DNA of 22,854 nt, taken from positions 1-22,854 of the forward strand of contig DAOVAK010000003.1 of the NCBI GenBank assembly GCA_030671095.1, written 5' to 3'. The stretch's first letter is position 1, and the number at the start of each line of letters is the position of its first letter. The DNA is from Deltaproteobacteria bacterium (GTDB lineage Bacteria; Desulfobacterota; DSM-4660; Desulfatiglandales; HGW-15). Below, piece by piece: positions 1 to 8,616 of this stretch. A program made the position numbers and the translations under genes. Under the pieces are notes generated by a model. The model had not been told where the DNA came from and did not search any database. It saw nothing but the letters and a program-made list of their open reading frames with translations.

Positions 1-1549
<1,549 letters not shown>

Positions 1550-1559
1550 AGGTGATGGC

Positions 1560-1970
1560 ATGGGAAAGTTATTTCTAGAAATTGTAACGCCCGAAAGGGT
1601 CCTGGTGAGCCAGGAAGTGGACATGGTGGTTGCGCCCGGCAGTGACGGGGAATTTGGTGTCCTGCCCGGTCATGTGCTCTTTCTGTCAGGTATCGTCCCC
1701 GGAGAACTTCGATATACCGCCGGCACCGAAAAAGGGTCTATGGTTGTTACGACCGGTTTTGCGGAGGTCTCCAACGACAAAGTCTCGGTGTTGGTTGAAG
1801 CAGCGGAGAAGGCGGGCGATATTGATCTGGATAGGGCAAGGAAGGCGTTGGAAAGGGCCAAAGAGAGACTGGCAAAGGAGAGAGGGACAAAAGACACAGA
1901 TTTCTTAAGGGCTGAGAATGCCCTGAAAAGGGCGATTGCACGACTCAAGGTGTCAGAAAAGCATATTTAA
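1560..1970 (+). CDS. atpC: F1F0 ATP synthase subunit epsilon
   Basis: The epsilon subunit belongs to the central stalk and regulates ATP hydrolysis. The 136 residues have the usual two parts: an N-terminal beta-sandwich (about 1-85) with the family signature GEFGVLPGH near residues 30-38, and a charged C-terminal helical hairpin (about 86-136, rich in Ala, Lys, Arg and Glu). The start ATG has an aggtga site about 5 nt upstream, and the gene begins 10 bp after atpD. It is the last gene of the operon, closed by the intrinsic terminator at 2001-2044. Confidence 0.97.
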   Translation: MGKLFLEIVTPERVLVSQEVDMVVAPGSDGEFGVLPGHVLFLSGIVPGELRYTAGTEKGSMVVTTGFAEVSNDKVSVLVEAAEKAGDIDLDRARKALERAKERLAKERGTKDTDFLRAENALKRAIARLKVSEKHI

Positions 1971-2000
1971 AGCCATTAAAATACCTTTAGTTAACTCGAT

Positions 2001-2044
2001 AAAAGGCCCCGAGTTTCGTTTAACGAACTTCGGGGCCTTTTTTA
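2001..2044 (+). terminator. Intrinsic terminator of the atp operon
   Basis: The left arm aaggccccga and right arm tcggggcctt form a GC-rich stem extended by a weaker inner part (ttcgt/acgaa) around a short loop. The right arm runs straight into a T tract (2038-2043). Placed 30 bp after the atpC stop, it is a textbook rho-independent terminator. Confidence 0.93.
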
Positions 2045-2148
2045 TTGATTTTTTTGGTCCCAGAAGATAAAATGACGAACTTAGGATTTCTATATCGTTT
2101 TAAAGTATTGAAATTTGTGGGTTTTTAAGGGATTAGGTTAGGGGCGCC

Positions 2149-2385
2149 ATGGGAACAGCCGAGGACATGGATCAGTTCCAGCTGCTAGAAGAAAAGGTCG
2201 ATTCACTTATACAGTACATCGCCTCCCTGAAGAAGGAGAACGACTCACTGGCCGAGAAGCTACACATTCAAGCGGAGAAGCTCACAGACCTTATGCAAGA
2301 AGTGGAACAATTGAAGGAGGCCAGGGGCAAGGTCAAACAGAGGGTTGTCACCCTGTTGGAGAAAATCGAACAAGCGGATTTCTAG
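2149..2385 (+). CDS. zapB: ZapB-like cell division coiled-coil protein
   Basis: This 78-residue protein is almost entirely predicted coiled coil: leucines and isoleucines repeat at heptad spacing through LLEEKVDSLIQYIASLKKEN and on to the C-terminus, with strongly alternating Lys and Glu. ZapB-type proteins of this size bind ZapA and help align FtsZ filaments at mid-cell. The assignment rests on size, coiled-coil character and position directly before zapA (18 bp gap); coiled coils carry little family signal, so another small coiled-coil protein cannot be excluded. The ATG has a ttagggg site only about 4 nt upstream, closer than ideal. Confidence 0.75.
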   Translation: MGTAEDMDQFQLLEEKVDSLIQYIASLKKENDSLAEKLHIQAEKLTDLMQEVEQLKEARGKVKQRVVTLLEKIEQADF

Positions 2386-2403
2386 TGCCAGGGAGAGACA
2401 ATT

Positions 2404-2703
2404 TTGGTGCAGCCTGTAAAAGTCAGAATCCTTGATCGCGAGTATCTCGTTACCAGTGAGGAAGATCAGGAACAGGTCCAGAGGATAGCCGAATACGTCA
2501 ATGAGAAATTAAGAGAAGTGCAGGATAATACGGAAGGGCTATCCGAGAAAAAAACGGCCATATTGGCTGCCCTGAATATTGCTGGCGAGTATTTTAATCT
2601 CTTAAAAGAACGGGATGACCTGAAAGAACGGGATGACCTGTTAGCCCGTTTACGGCAGCGAACAGAATTATTGATCCATAATATTGATTCCGTGATGGGT
2701 TAA
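2404..2703 (+). CDS. zapA: Cell division protein ZapA
   Basis: ZapA binds and bundles FtsZ filaments in the cytoplasm, promoting Z-ring formation. The 99 residues show the family layout: a short beta-rich head with VKVRILDREYLVTSEED, the helix around EYVNEKLREVQ, the conserved AILAALNIAGEYF segment, and a C-terminal coiled coil. The start is ambiguous: a gggaga site at 2391-2396 sits 7 nt before a TTG (2404) and 10 nt before a GTG (2407); no ATG is available. An exact 18-bp tandem duplication (2605-2622 and 2623-2640) doubles KERDDL in the coiled coil, adding six residues without breaking the frame. It is expected to be cotranscribed with the zapB-like gene. Confidence 0.93.
   Translation: MVQPVKVRILDREYLVTSEEDQEQVQRIAEYVNEKLREVQDNTEGLSEKKTAILAALNIAGEYFNLLKERDDLKERDDLLARLRQRTELLIHNIDSVMG
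2605..2640 (+). repeat. Exact 18-bp tandem duplication inside zapA
   Basis: aaagaacgggatgacctg occurs twice head to tail (2605-2622 and 2623-2640) with no mismatch. It encodes KERDDL twice, in frame, in the coiled-coil part of ZapA. Lack of any synonymous difference suggests a recent duplication. Confidence 0.97.
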
Positions 2704-3010
2704 ACATTCGCTCCGCCACCTCGTGGAACGGCGGTAAATTTTATGACAGCAATGCAGAATTAGGACATACGGACTGCTTGGGCTGGGGATTCAGCTATAT
2801 TTCGAGGTATAACGAGGACTAATCGCACCAAGGTGAAAGACATATCATATAGCTTATAAGGATAAATTAAATCGTTCTAAACCAAACATACCATGCTGGA
2901 GTGCATTAATAATACAATATTTAAGCTATATTTTCGGGCCCATATCTCAGATATTGGACCCTCTTCTTAATTGTCTCCAACCTAAGACAGCATTAGGCCC
3001 TCAACGAATC
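2704..3010. other. Gene-free AT-rich region after zapA; possible structured RNA
   Basis: I see no coding sequence here on either strand. Just after zapA a hairpin can form (2713-2719 with 2723-2731, ccg-ccac/gtgg-aa-cgg, or alternatively ccgcc 2713-2717 with ggcgg 2730-2734) followed by a weak T-rich stretch, which may end the zapBA transcript. A perfect 10-bp inverted repeat, atatagctta (2847-2856) and taagctatat (2922-2931), lies farther on. 6S RNA genes (ssrS) often follow zapA in Proteobacteria; I could not fit a convincing 6S fold by eye, so this is only a possibility. Confidence 0.35.
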
Positions 3011-3219
3011 TTACCTCTCTACTCCCAACACCTGTAAAATGGGCAGGTCATCGCAAAACTGCAATAGGTTTTTTTGCACCTCCAGCGCGTCAAATGTGCT
3101 GAATTCAGAATGCACAAGAGCGATCTTCAGTTGTCTTTGGTGAACTCATGGGTACGCATTGAGATCTCTGCAAGTTCATCAACTGACCGGTTCTGTATCA
3201 ACACCATGAGAAAGGTGAC
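3011..3219 (-). pseudogene. Frameshifted gene remnant, antisense to the rny leader
   Basis: Reading leftward from 3219, an open frame without a clear start gives a protein-like stretch (FLMVLIQNRSVDELAEIS, then MRTHEFTKDN) that hits a TGA at about 3129. Restoring one base there turns the stop into a Trp codon and continues as KIALVHSEFSTFDALEVQKN and on to a TAA at 3011-3013. The joined 68 or so residues have the composition of a real alpha/beta protein and resemble in style the C-terminal half of small STAS/SpoIIAA-like proteins, but I cannot name the family. An in-frame TAA at 3220-3222 means the N-terminal half is missing. Best read as a decayed remnant. Confidence 0.45.
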
Positions 3220-3224
3220 TTAAT

Positions 3225-4799
3225 ATGATAACAAATATGATAACAGTTCAAATGATAGGTGCCATAGCGGCCGGAGCCATTTTAGGTGCGATTATTGGGT
3301 TTTGGGTACTCAAAAAGATGGCAAAAGGCGAGGTTGACTCCGCAAAGAAATACAAAGAGAAGACAATCAACGAGGCCCACAGAAACGCCAAAACCATCAA
3401 AAAAGAGGCCATGCTCCGAGCGAAAGATGGCCTTTATCGGATGAAGCTGGATTTCGAAAAGGAGACCAAGGAGAAGAAAGAACAACTGCTGGCGCTGGAA
3501 AGACGGCTGTTTCACAAAGAAGAGAACCTAGACAAAAAGACTGAGCAATATGAGCAGAGAGAGAAGGCTATTGCCAAGAGAGAAAACGATGCTGCGGGCA
3601 TTGAAGAGGCCCTGAGGAGAAATCAAACTGAATACGAGCGGCTCATCGCTGAGCAGCGTCATCAATTGGAGCGATTGGCGGGTATCTCGAGCAGGGAGGC
3701 AAAGGAATTACTCATAAAATCCATGGAATCTGAAGCCAAACATGATTCAGCAAAGCTCATACGCAAGATTGAAAACGACGCAAAAGAGATGGCCAAACAG
3801 AAGTCCCAGGAGGTCCTAGCACTAGCCATCAAGAGATATGCGGGTGAGTATGTGGCTGAAAAGACCGTTTCCGTGGTCAATTTGCCCAACGAAGAGATGA
3901 AAGGCCGGATCATTGGAAGGGAAGGTCGCAACATCCGGGCCATTGAAGCTGCAACCGGTGTGGATCTTATCATAGATGATACGCCAGAAGCGGTGATATT
4001 GTCCGGTTTTAATCCGGTCCGACGTGAAGTGGCAAAAATTTCTCTGCAGAGACTCATTGACGATGGAAGGATTCATCCTGCACGAATCGAAGAGATCGTA
4101 GAAAAGGTCAATGGAGAAATTGAGATGAGCATCAAAGAGGCGGGTGAACAAACCACCTTTGATGTGGGGGTACACGGGATCAATCCAGAGCTCGTCAAGC
4201 TACTAGGCCGATTGAAATACCGCTCCAGTTACGCACAGAATGTACTACAGCATTCAAGAGAGGTGAGCTTCATCTGCGGCGTGATGGCCTCAGAACTTGG
4301 ATTGAACATAAAACGGGCAAAGAGGGCGGGACTGCTTCATGATATCGGTAAGGCGGTGGATCACGAAGTGGAGGGTCCCCATGCGCTGATCGGCGCTGAT
4401 TTGGCAAAGAGGTTTGGGGAGTCAAACGAGGTGGTTCATGCCATTGCTGCACATCATGAGGAAACAGCCCCCGAATCCGTTCTGGCCATTCTGGTCCAGG
4501 CAGCAGACACCTTGTCAGGTGCGAGGCCAGGCGCACGTCAGGAAATGCTGGAGTCTTATGTGAAAAGGCTGGAAGACTTGGAAAAGATCGCAAATTCTTT
4601 CAATGGGGTAAGTAAATCCTATGCTATTCAGGCAGGCCGGGAGATTAGGATCATGGTAGAGGGGGATGCGGTTAATGATGACCAGGCCTTTGTCCTTTCT
4701 AAGGACATAGCCCAAAAGATAGAGAATGAGTTGACCTATCCAGGGCAAATCAAAGTGACCGTCATACGGGAAATCAGGGCGGTGGATTACGCCAGGTAA
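3225..4799 (+). CDS. rny: Ribonuclease Y (membrane-anchored endoribonuclease)
   Basis: RNase Y is a membrane-bound endonuclease that starts mRNA decay. The 524 residues match the usual length. A transmembrane helix (about 9-29, [19 protein letters not shown]) is followed by a long charged coiled coil (about 31-205), a KH RNA-binding domain with [12 protein letters not shown] at 227-238, and a metal-dependent HD domain with LQHS at 341-344, LLHDIGKA at 370-377 (His372, Asp373), HH at 410-411 and the AADT segment at 427-430. An aggtga site at 3214-3219 precedes the ATG; a second in-frame ATG at 3237 is possible. rny following zapA recurs in Desulfobacterota. The bacterium also carries an RNase G-type enzyme at 14381, so both decay strategies coexist. 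Confidence 0.97.
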   Translation: MITNMITVQMIGAIAAGAILGAIIGFWVLKKMAKGEVDSAKKYKEKTINEAHRNAKTIKKEAMLRAKDGLYRMKLDFEKETKEKKEQLLALERRLFHKEENLDKKTEQYEQREKAIAKRENDAAGIEEALRRNQTEYERLIAEQRHQLERLAGISSREAKELLIKSMESEAKHDSAKLIRKIENDAKEMAKQKSQEVLALAIKRYAGEYVAEKTVSVVNLPNEEMKGRIIGREGRNIRAIEAATGVDLIIDDTPEAVILSGFNPVRREVAKISLQRLIDDGRIHPARIEEIVEKVNGEIEMSIKEAGEQTTFDVGVHGINPELVKLLGRLKYRSSYAQNVLQHSREVSFICGVMASELGLNIKRAKRAGLLHDIGKAVDHEVEGPHALIGADLAKRFGESNEVVHAIAAHHEETAPESVLAILVQAADTLSGARPGARQEMLESYVKRLEDLEKIANSFNGVSKSYAIQAGREIRIMVEGDAVNDDQAFVLSKDIAQKIENELTYPGQIKVTVIREIRAVDYAR

Positions 4800-4807
4800 A
4801 CGCCTAA

Positions 4808-4932
4808 CATTTATCATTTATCATTTATCATCGATCATTTAGCATTTTTCCAGGGATCAATGACCGATGAGTAATGATCAATGATCAATGGCCAATGACC
4901 AATGAGTAATGATAAATGATCGATGATAAATG
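4808..4932. repeat. Inverted heptamer repeat array between rny and the next gene
   Basis: The left part is built of 7-nt units of the form CATTTAT (three identical, then catcgat and catttag). After a short break the right part uses the opposite orientation, about eleven heptamers of the form NAATGAN (caatgac, cgatgag, taatgat and so on). The outer ends form a perfect 20-bp inverted repeat: 4822-4841 pairs with 4913-4932 across a 71-nt spacer. No gene fits here. It could act as a hairpin at the rny mRNA 3' end, but it lacks a T tract. The right end runs up to the ribosome site of the next gene. Confidence 0.9.
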
Positions 4933-4949
4933 TCCATTAGGTGGCTTCT

Positions 4950-5369
4950 ATGGCTGATAAGACCCTATTTGAGAAAAAGGGAAATCCCGTTGCCTATATT
5001 GCTGATGATTACAATTCGACCATTTACCTGTGGGATGGATCTCCTGTAGCCTACATTTATGAGGGAGAGCATGTCTACGGGATCAATGGCCAGCACCTGG
5101 GATGGTGGCTTGATGAGATTCTATACAATGTTGATGGGGAAAGGATCGCTTTTACATCCGGGACCTGCCCCGTGGCCATTGGAAAAGAATCCCCGAAAAA
5201 CAAGAAGCAGCGAACGGAAGAAATCAGGCCGAGATGGAAGGCGCCACCGGTGCCTAAATTGCGTTTCGATTTTGCCAGTCAAGATCTGGCGGACTTTTTG
5301 ATGGAGGGGCAGATCGCTAGGTTTTATGAAGAGTCTCCACCCGAAGAATCTCAGGATAGAGAGACTTAG
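4950..5369 (+). CDS. 4-fold beta flower domain protein (function unknown)
   Basis: This 139-residue protein opens with four similar short strand pairs: FEKKGNPVAYIADD, IYLWDGSPVAYIYEGE, VYGINGQHLGWWLDE and ILYNVDGERIAFTSG (to about residue 75). Each has a G-x-P/H-x-A/G-Y/W core, the pattern of the '4-fold beta flower' domain family known mainly from structural genomics and without a set role. The rest is a proline- and lysine-rich linker and an acidic C-terminus. I chose ATG 4950 because aggtgg at 4939-4944 sits 5 nt upstream; a GTG at 4941 lies inside that site. No signal peptide is visible. It lies alone between rny and polA, each separated by non-coding DNA. Confidence 0.75.
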   Translation: MADKTLFEKKGNPVAYIADDYNSTIYLWDGSPVAYIYEGEHVYGINGQHLGWWLDEILYNVDGERIAFTSGTCPVAIGKESPKNKKQRTEEIRPRWKAPPVPKLRFDFASQDLADFLMEGQIARFYEESPPEESQDRET

Positions 5370-5477
5370 GGGTTTCGCCAAAATCCCGCCTGAGATTTAG
5401 CGTCCTGTCATAGAACCTGCCTATTTTCTTCTCTGTTTTTTTTTGTGAATATACCAGTCATGCGGGAATGATATTCT

Positions 5478-8162
5478 ATGGGCCAAGAGAGAGAAATTGT
5501 TTACCTGGTAGACGGGAGTTCATATATCCATAGAGCCTATCATGCCATCAGAGATCTCTCCAATTCAAAGGGCCTTCCTACAAATGCCACATTTGGCTTC
5601 ACAAGAATGATCCTGAAGCTTATTGAGGAAAAAAAACCGAAATACCTTGCCGTTGTCTTGGATGCCAAAGGGCCCACTTTCAGACATGAAATCTATAAGG
5701 ATTATAAGGCAACGAGGCCACCAATGCCTGAGGATCTTGTCCTACAACTCCCTTACATCCAGGCCATCTTGAAGGGCTTAGGTATAAGAACGATAGAAAA
5801 AGAGGGCTATGAGGCTGATGATGTTATTGGCACGCTGGCGAGAATGGGTGGGGAGAAGGATTTCCTGGTTCTTATAGTGACGGGGGACAAGGATTTCAGA
5901 CAACTCATATCCCCTAGAATATCTCTGCTGGACACGATGAAGGACAAATATACGGATTATGAGACCTTTACAAAGGAATATGGCCTGGAGCCCGCTCAGG
6001 TCATCGACCTTATGGGCCTCTCCGGGGACAGCGTTGATAACATCCCTGGCGTGCCTGGTGTGGGGGAAAAAACCGCTTTAAGCCTGATTAAGGATTTTGG
6101 TTCTCTTGAGGGAGTCTTCGAAGGTCTCGAAGAGATTAAGAAAAAGAAATTGAAAGAGAATCTTGAAAAGTCTCAAGAGGAGGCGGTCCTGAGCAAGAGG
6201 CTGGTGACCATAGATCAGCACACCCCAATTGATGAGGACATGGAAGATCTGAGGGTCGAAGGACCCAAAAGCCAGGAACTCTCTGAAATATTTCGGGAAC
6301 TTGAATTCAAATCGCTCTGGGAGCAATTCGCTGTACGTGAGGAGCATGCAAAAAAGGATTACCGCCTTTGTCTGTCAGAAGAGGACCTTTTATCCTTGAT
6401 AGAGAAAATAAAGCAAAAGGGTATGGTCTCCATCGATACGGAAACCACTGGTCAAGATCCACTCCAGGCAGAGCTTGTGGGGATATCCTTTTCGTGCGAA
6501 GAGAACGAGGCATACTACTTGCCTATGGCCCATTCTTATGCGGGAGCACCTGAGCAACTGGATCGCTCAAAGGCACTCGAGATACTGAAAGATGTATTGG
6601 AAGAGAGGAAAATAGCCAAGATTGGACAGAACATAAAATATGATGCACTCGTGTTCAGGTGCCATGGCGTGGAGCTCCAGGGTATTCACTTCGATACCAT
6701 GATCGCCTCTTATGTGATCAATCCGAGCCAGAGACAACATAATCTGAATTATCTTGCTCAACATTACCTGAACCACAAAATGCTCTCTTACGAGGAGCTT
6801 GTGGGCAAGGGCAAGAAAAAGAAGAACTTCTCAGAAATTGAGGTGGAAGGGGCGAAAGCGTATTCCTGTGAAGATGCAGACGTTACTTTGCAGTTGATGT
6901 CCGTTCTGCAAAAAGCGCTTGAGTCGGATCGGAATCAGGATCTCTTCTATGACATGGAAATGAGACTGGTGCCGGTCCTCATGGATATGGAATTTGCCGG
7001 CATCAGAATTGATATCCCGTTCTTCCATGAGATGTCGGACCGTTTTGCTCTTCAGATCAAGGAGATGGAAGAAGAGATATTCGAAGAGGCGGGTATGGCG
7101 TTCAACATCAATTCCCCGCAGCAGCTAGGCTATGTACTCTTTGAAAAACTTCAGCTCCCTGTCCAGAAAAAGACGACGAAGACCAAAAGCTACTCCACGG
7201 ATGTAAAGGTTCTAAAGAAGCTCTCGGCACTCCCACATAAGACCCCGAAACTTCTACTCAGATACAGGACGTTGAGCAAATTGAAATCCACTTACCTGGA
7301 CGCTTTGGTAAAGATGGTCAATCCCTCAACCGGTAGAATCCACACCTCCTTTAACCAAACGGTTACGGCTACAGGTCGTTTGAGCAGCAGCAATCCAAAC
7401 CTTCAGAACATCCCCATCAAAGGGGAAGAAGGAAGGGAGATTCGAAAAGGTTTTGTGGCAGAGAAAGGGCACTATCTGCTTTCAGCCGACTACAGCCAGG
7501 TGGAACTGCGCGTGTTTGCCCACTATTCAGGAGATCCCTCCTTTGTGGAGGCCTTCGAAAGGGAGGAGGATATTCATACCCGGACAGCCTCAGAGATTTT
7601 AGACGTGGCAAAAGAGGCGGTAACCTCAGACATGAGACGGATTGCAAAGGCCATCAACTTTGGCATCATTTACGGCATGGGTCCCCAGAGGCTGGCCCAG
7701 GAACTGGGCATAGATAATAAAACGGCCAAAAACTATATCGAGGCCTATTACAAGCGATACCAAGGGGTGACGAAGTACAGGGAGCAGGTGATCGGGCTGG
7801 CCCGGGAAAAGGGGTATGTGACGACCCTTTTCAACAGGCGGAGGTACCTGCCCGAGATTAATCAGAGCAAACAGAGGTTCAGAGCGGAGGCCGAGCGCAT
7901 GGCCATCAATACACCTATTCAGGGGACAGCAGCGGATCTGATTAAGAAGGCGATGATTAATATTCATAATAGATTAGAAAGGGAGAATCTCAGGACAAAA
8001 ATGATCCTCCAAGTCCATGATGAGCTTCTTTTTGAGGTCATAGAGGATGAGCTTGATCTCATTCGCTCCATGGTTAAGGAGGAGATGGAGGGGGTCCATG
8101 CCCTTGACGTGCCGCTCAAAGTGGATGTGAAGGTGGGAAGAAATTGGGATGAGGCACACTGA
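5478..8162 (+). CDS. polA: DNA polymerase I with 5'-3' exonuclease and proofreading domains
   Basis: DNA polymerase I removes RNA primers and fills gaps in repair and lagging-strand maturation. The 894 residues carry all three parts. The 5'-nuclease domain (1 to about 270) shows YEADDVIGTL at 111-120, TGDKDF at 135-140 and the helix-hairpin-helix region GDSVDNIPGVPGVGEKTA at 183-200. The 3'-5' exonuclease domain (about 310-485) keeps Asp320 and Glu322 (DTE), NIKYD at 385-389 and YSCED at 462-466, so proofreading looks intact. The polymerase domain has motif A (ADYSQVELRV, near 670), motif B (RRIAKAINFGIIYG, near 720-733) and motif C (VHDE, near 847). The ATG at 5478 has no good ribosome site, so weak translation is likely. 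Confidence 0.98.
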   Translation: MGQEREIVYLVDGSSYIHRAYHAIRDLSNSKGLPTNATFGFTRMILKLIEEKKPKYLAVVLDAKGPTFRHEIYKDYKATRPPMPEDLVLQLPYIQAILKGLGIRTIEKEGYEADDVIGTLARMGGEKDFLVLIVTGDKDFRQLISPRISLLDTMKDKYTDYETFTKEYGLEPAQVIDLMGLSGDSVDNIPGVPGVGEKTALSLIKDFGSLEGVFEGLEEIKKKKLKENLEKSQEEAVLSKRLVTIDQHTPIDEDMEDLRVEGPKSQELSEIFRELEFKSLWEQFAVREEHAKKDYRLCLSEEDLLSLIEKIKQKGMVSIDTETTGQDPLQAELVGISFSCEENEAYYLPMAHSYAGAPEQLDRSKALEILKDVLEERKIAKIGQNIKYDALVFRCHGVELQGIHFDTMIASYVINPSQRQHNLNYLAQHYLNHKMLSYEELVGKGKKKKNFSEIEVEGAKAYSCEDADVTLQLMSVLQKALESDRNQDLFYDMEMRLVPVLMDMEFAGIRIDIPFFHEMSDRFALQIKEMEEEIFEEAGMAFNINSPQQLGYVLFEKLQLPVQKKTTKTKSYSTDVKVLKKLSALPHKTPKLLLRYRTLSKLKSTYLDALVKMVNPSTGRIHTSFNQTVTATGRLSSSNPNLQNIPIKGEEGREIRKGFVAEKGHYLLSADYSQVELRVFAHYSGDPSFVEAFEREEDIHTRTASEILDVAKEAVTSDMRRIAKAINFGIIYGMGPQRLAQELGIDNKTAKNYIEAYYKRYQGVTKYREQVIGLAREKGYVTTLFNRRRYLPEINQSKQRFRAEAERMAINTPIQGTAADLIKKAMINIHNRLERENLRTKMILQVHDELLFEVIEDELDLIRSMVKEEMEGVHALDVPLKVDVKVGRNWDEAH

Positions 8163-8165
8163 GGA

Positions 8166-8273
8166 GTGCCTAAAGTGATCTAAAGTGACTAACGTGACTA
8201 AAGTGCCTAAAGTGACTAAAGTGACCTAAAGTGATCTAAAGTGCCTAAAGTGACTAAAGTGCCTGAAGTGACC
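8166..8273. repeat. Nonamer/decamer tandem repeat array after polA
   Basis: Eleven copies of TAAAGTGNC (starting at 8171, 8181, 8190, 8199, 8208, 8217, 8227, 8237, 8246, 8255 and 8264) follow one another at 9- or 10-nt steps, starting 8 bp after the polA stop. One more copy (gcctaaagtt) lies at 8381-8390, after the structured element. Unlike the other arrays here it does not flip orientation. The polA stop itself sits in a short hairpin (aggcac 8152-8157 with gtgcct 8166-8171). Confidence 0.92.
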
Positions 8274-8274
8274 T

Positions 8275-8373
8275 GCCCGCCAATGCCTCATTGTACTGGG
8301 TGCTAAAGCCCCCATTTGTAGTGAAATGCGAGGAAACAAGGGCGTAAACCCCTAATGGCTGTGGCAGGCGGGG
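8275..8373. other. Structured intergenic element flanked by nonamer repeats
   Basis: The ends pair as cccgcc (8276-8281) with ggcggg (8367-8372). Inside, gccc (8308-8311) pairs with gggc (8340-8343) and ttgt (8316-8319) with acaa (8336-8339). The composition (runs of C on one side, G on the other) differs from the AT-rich DNA after it, and copies of the TAAAGTG repeat lie on both sides. No coding frame is seen. It could be a REP- or MITE-like non-autonomous element or a structured RNA; I cannot tell which. Confidence 0.4.
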
Positions 8374-8574
8374 CTAAATTGCCTAAAGTTGATGAGATGT
8401 ATTCAGGAAAAAGGGTGACCTCACGAAGAATAATCTTAAAGAACTGTTGGCATTTTGGCCATTTATGAATAATTTATTAAATTATACTTTTTCAATCTAG
8501 TTTAAGGAGAGTAATCTGCCTGCTGGCACCTGCCTTGGGCATACATGGGTGGGTCATGACGAAGTCCAGGTGAT
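8374..8574. other. AT-rich non-coding stretch
   Basis: Between the structured element and the small heptamer array there is no coding frame I can support. The centre (about 8461-8500) is very AT-rich and contains tatact at 8483-8488, which could be a -10 box for the radical SAM gene, but no -35 box at normal spacing is visible. Confidence 0.4.
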
Positions 8575-8602
8575 GAATGACCAATGACAAATGACTAATC
8601 GC
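8575..8602. repeat. Short heptamer array before the radical SAM gene
   Basis: Four 7-nt units (gaatgac, caatgac, aaatgac, taatcgc) run up to the ribosome site of the next gene. They are the same unit family as the right half of the array at 4808-4932, 3.6 kb upstream, and in both cases the array ends directly before a Shine-Dalgarno sequence. Confidence 0.75.
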
Positions 8603-8616
8603 GGAGGCTAGTCAGT

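Noticed and set aside
4808..4932. CRISPR array
   Set aside because: Units are 7 nt with no spacers of regular length, and no cas genes are present.
8166..8273. CRISPR array or origin iterons
   Set aside because: Unit period of 9-10 nt has no spacers; no rep, dnaA or partition gene is near, and GATC or DnaA-box motifs are not repeated.
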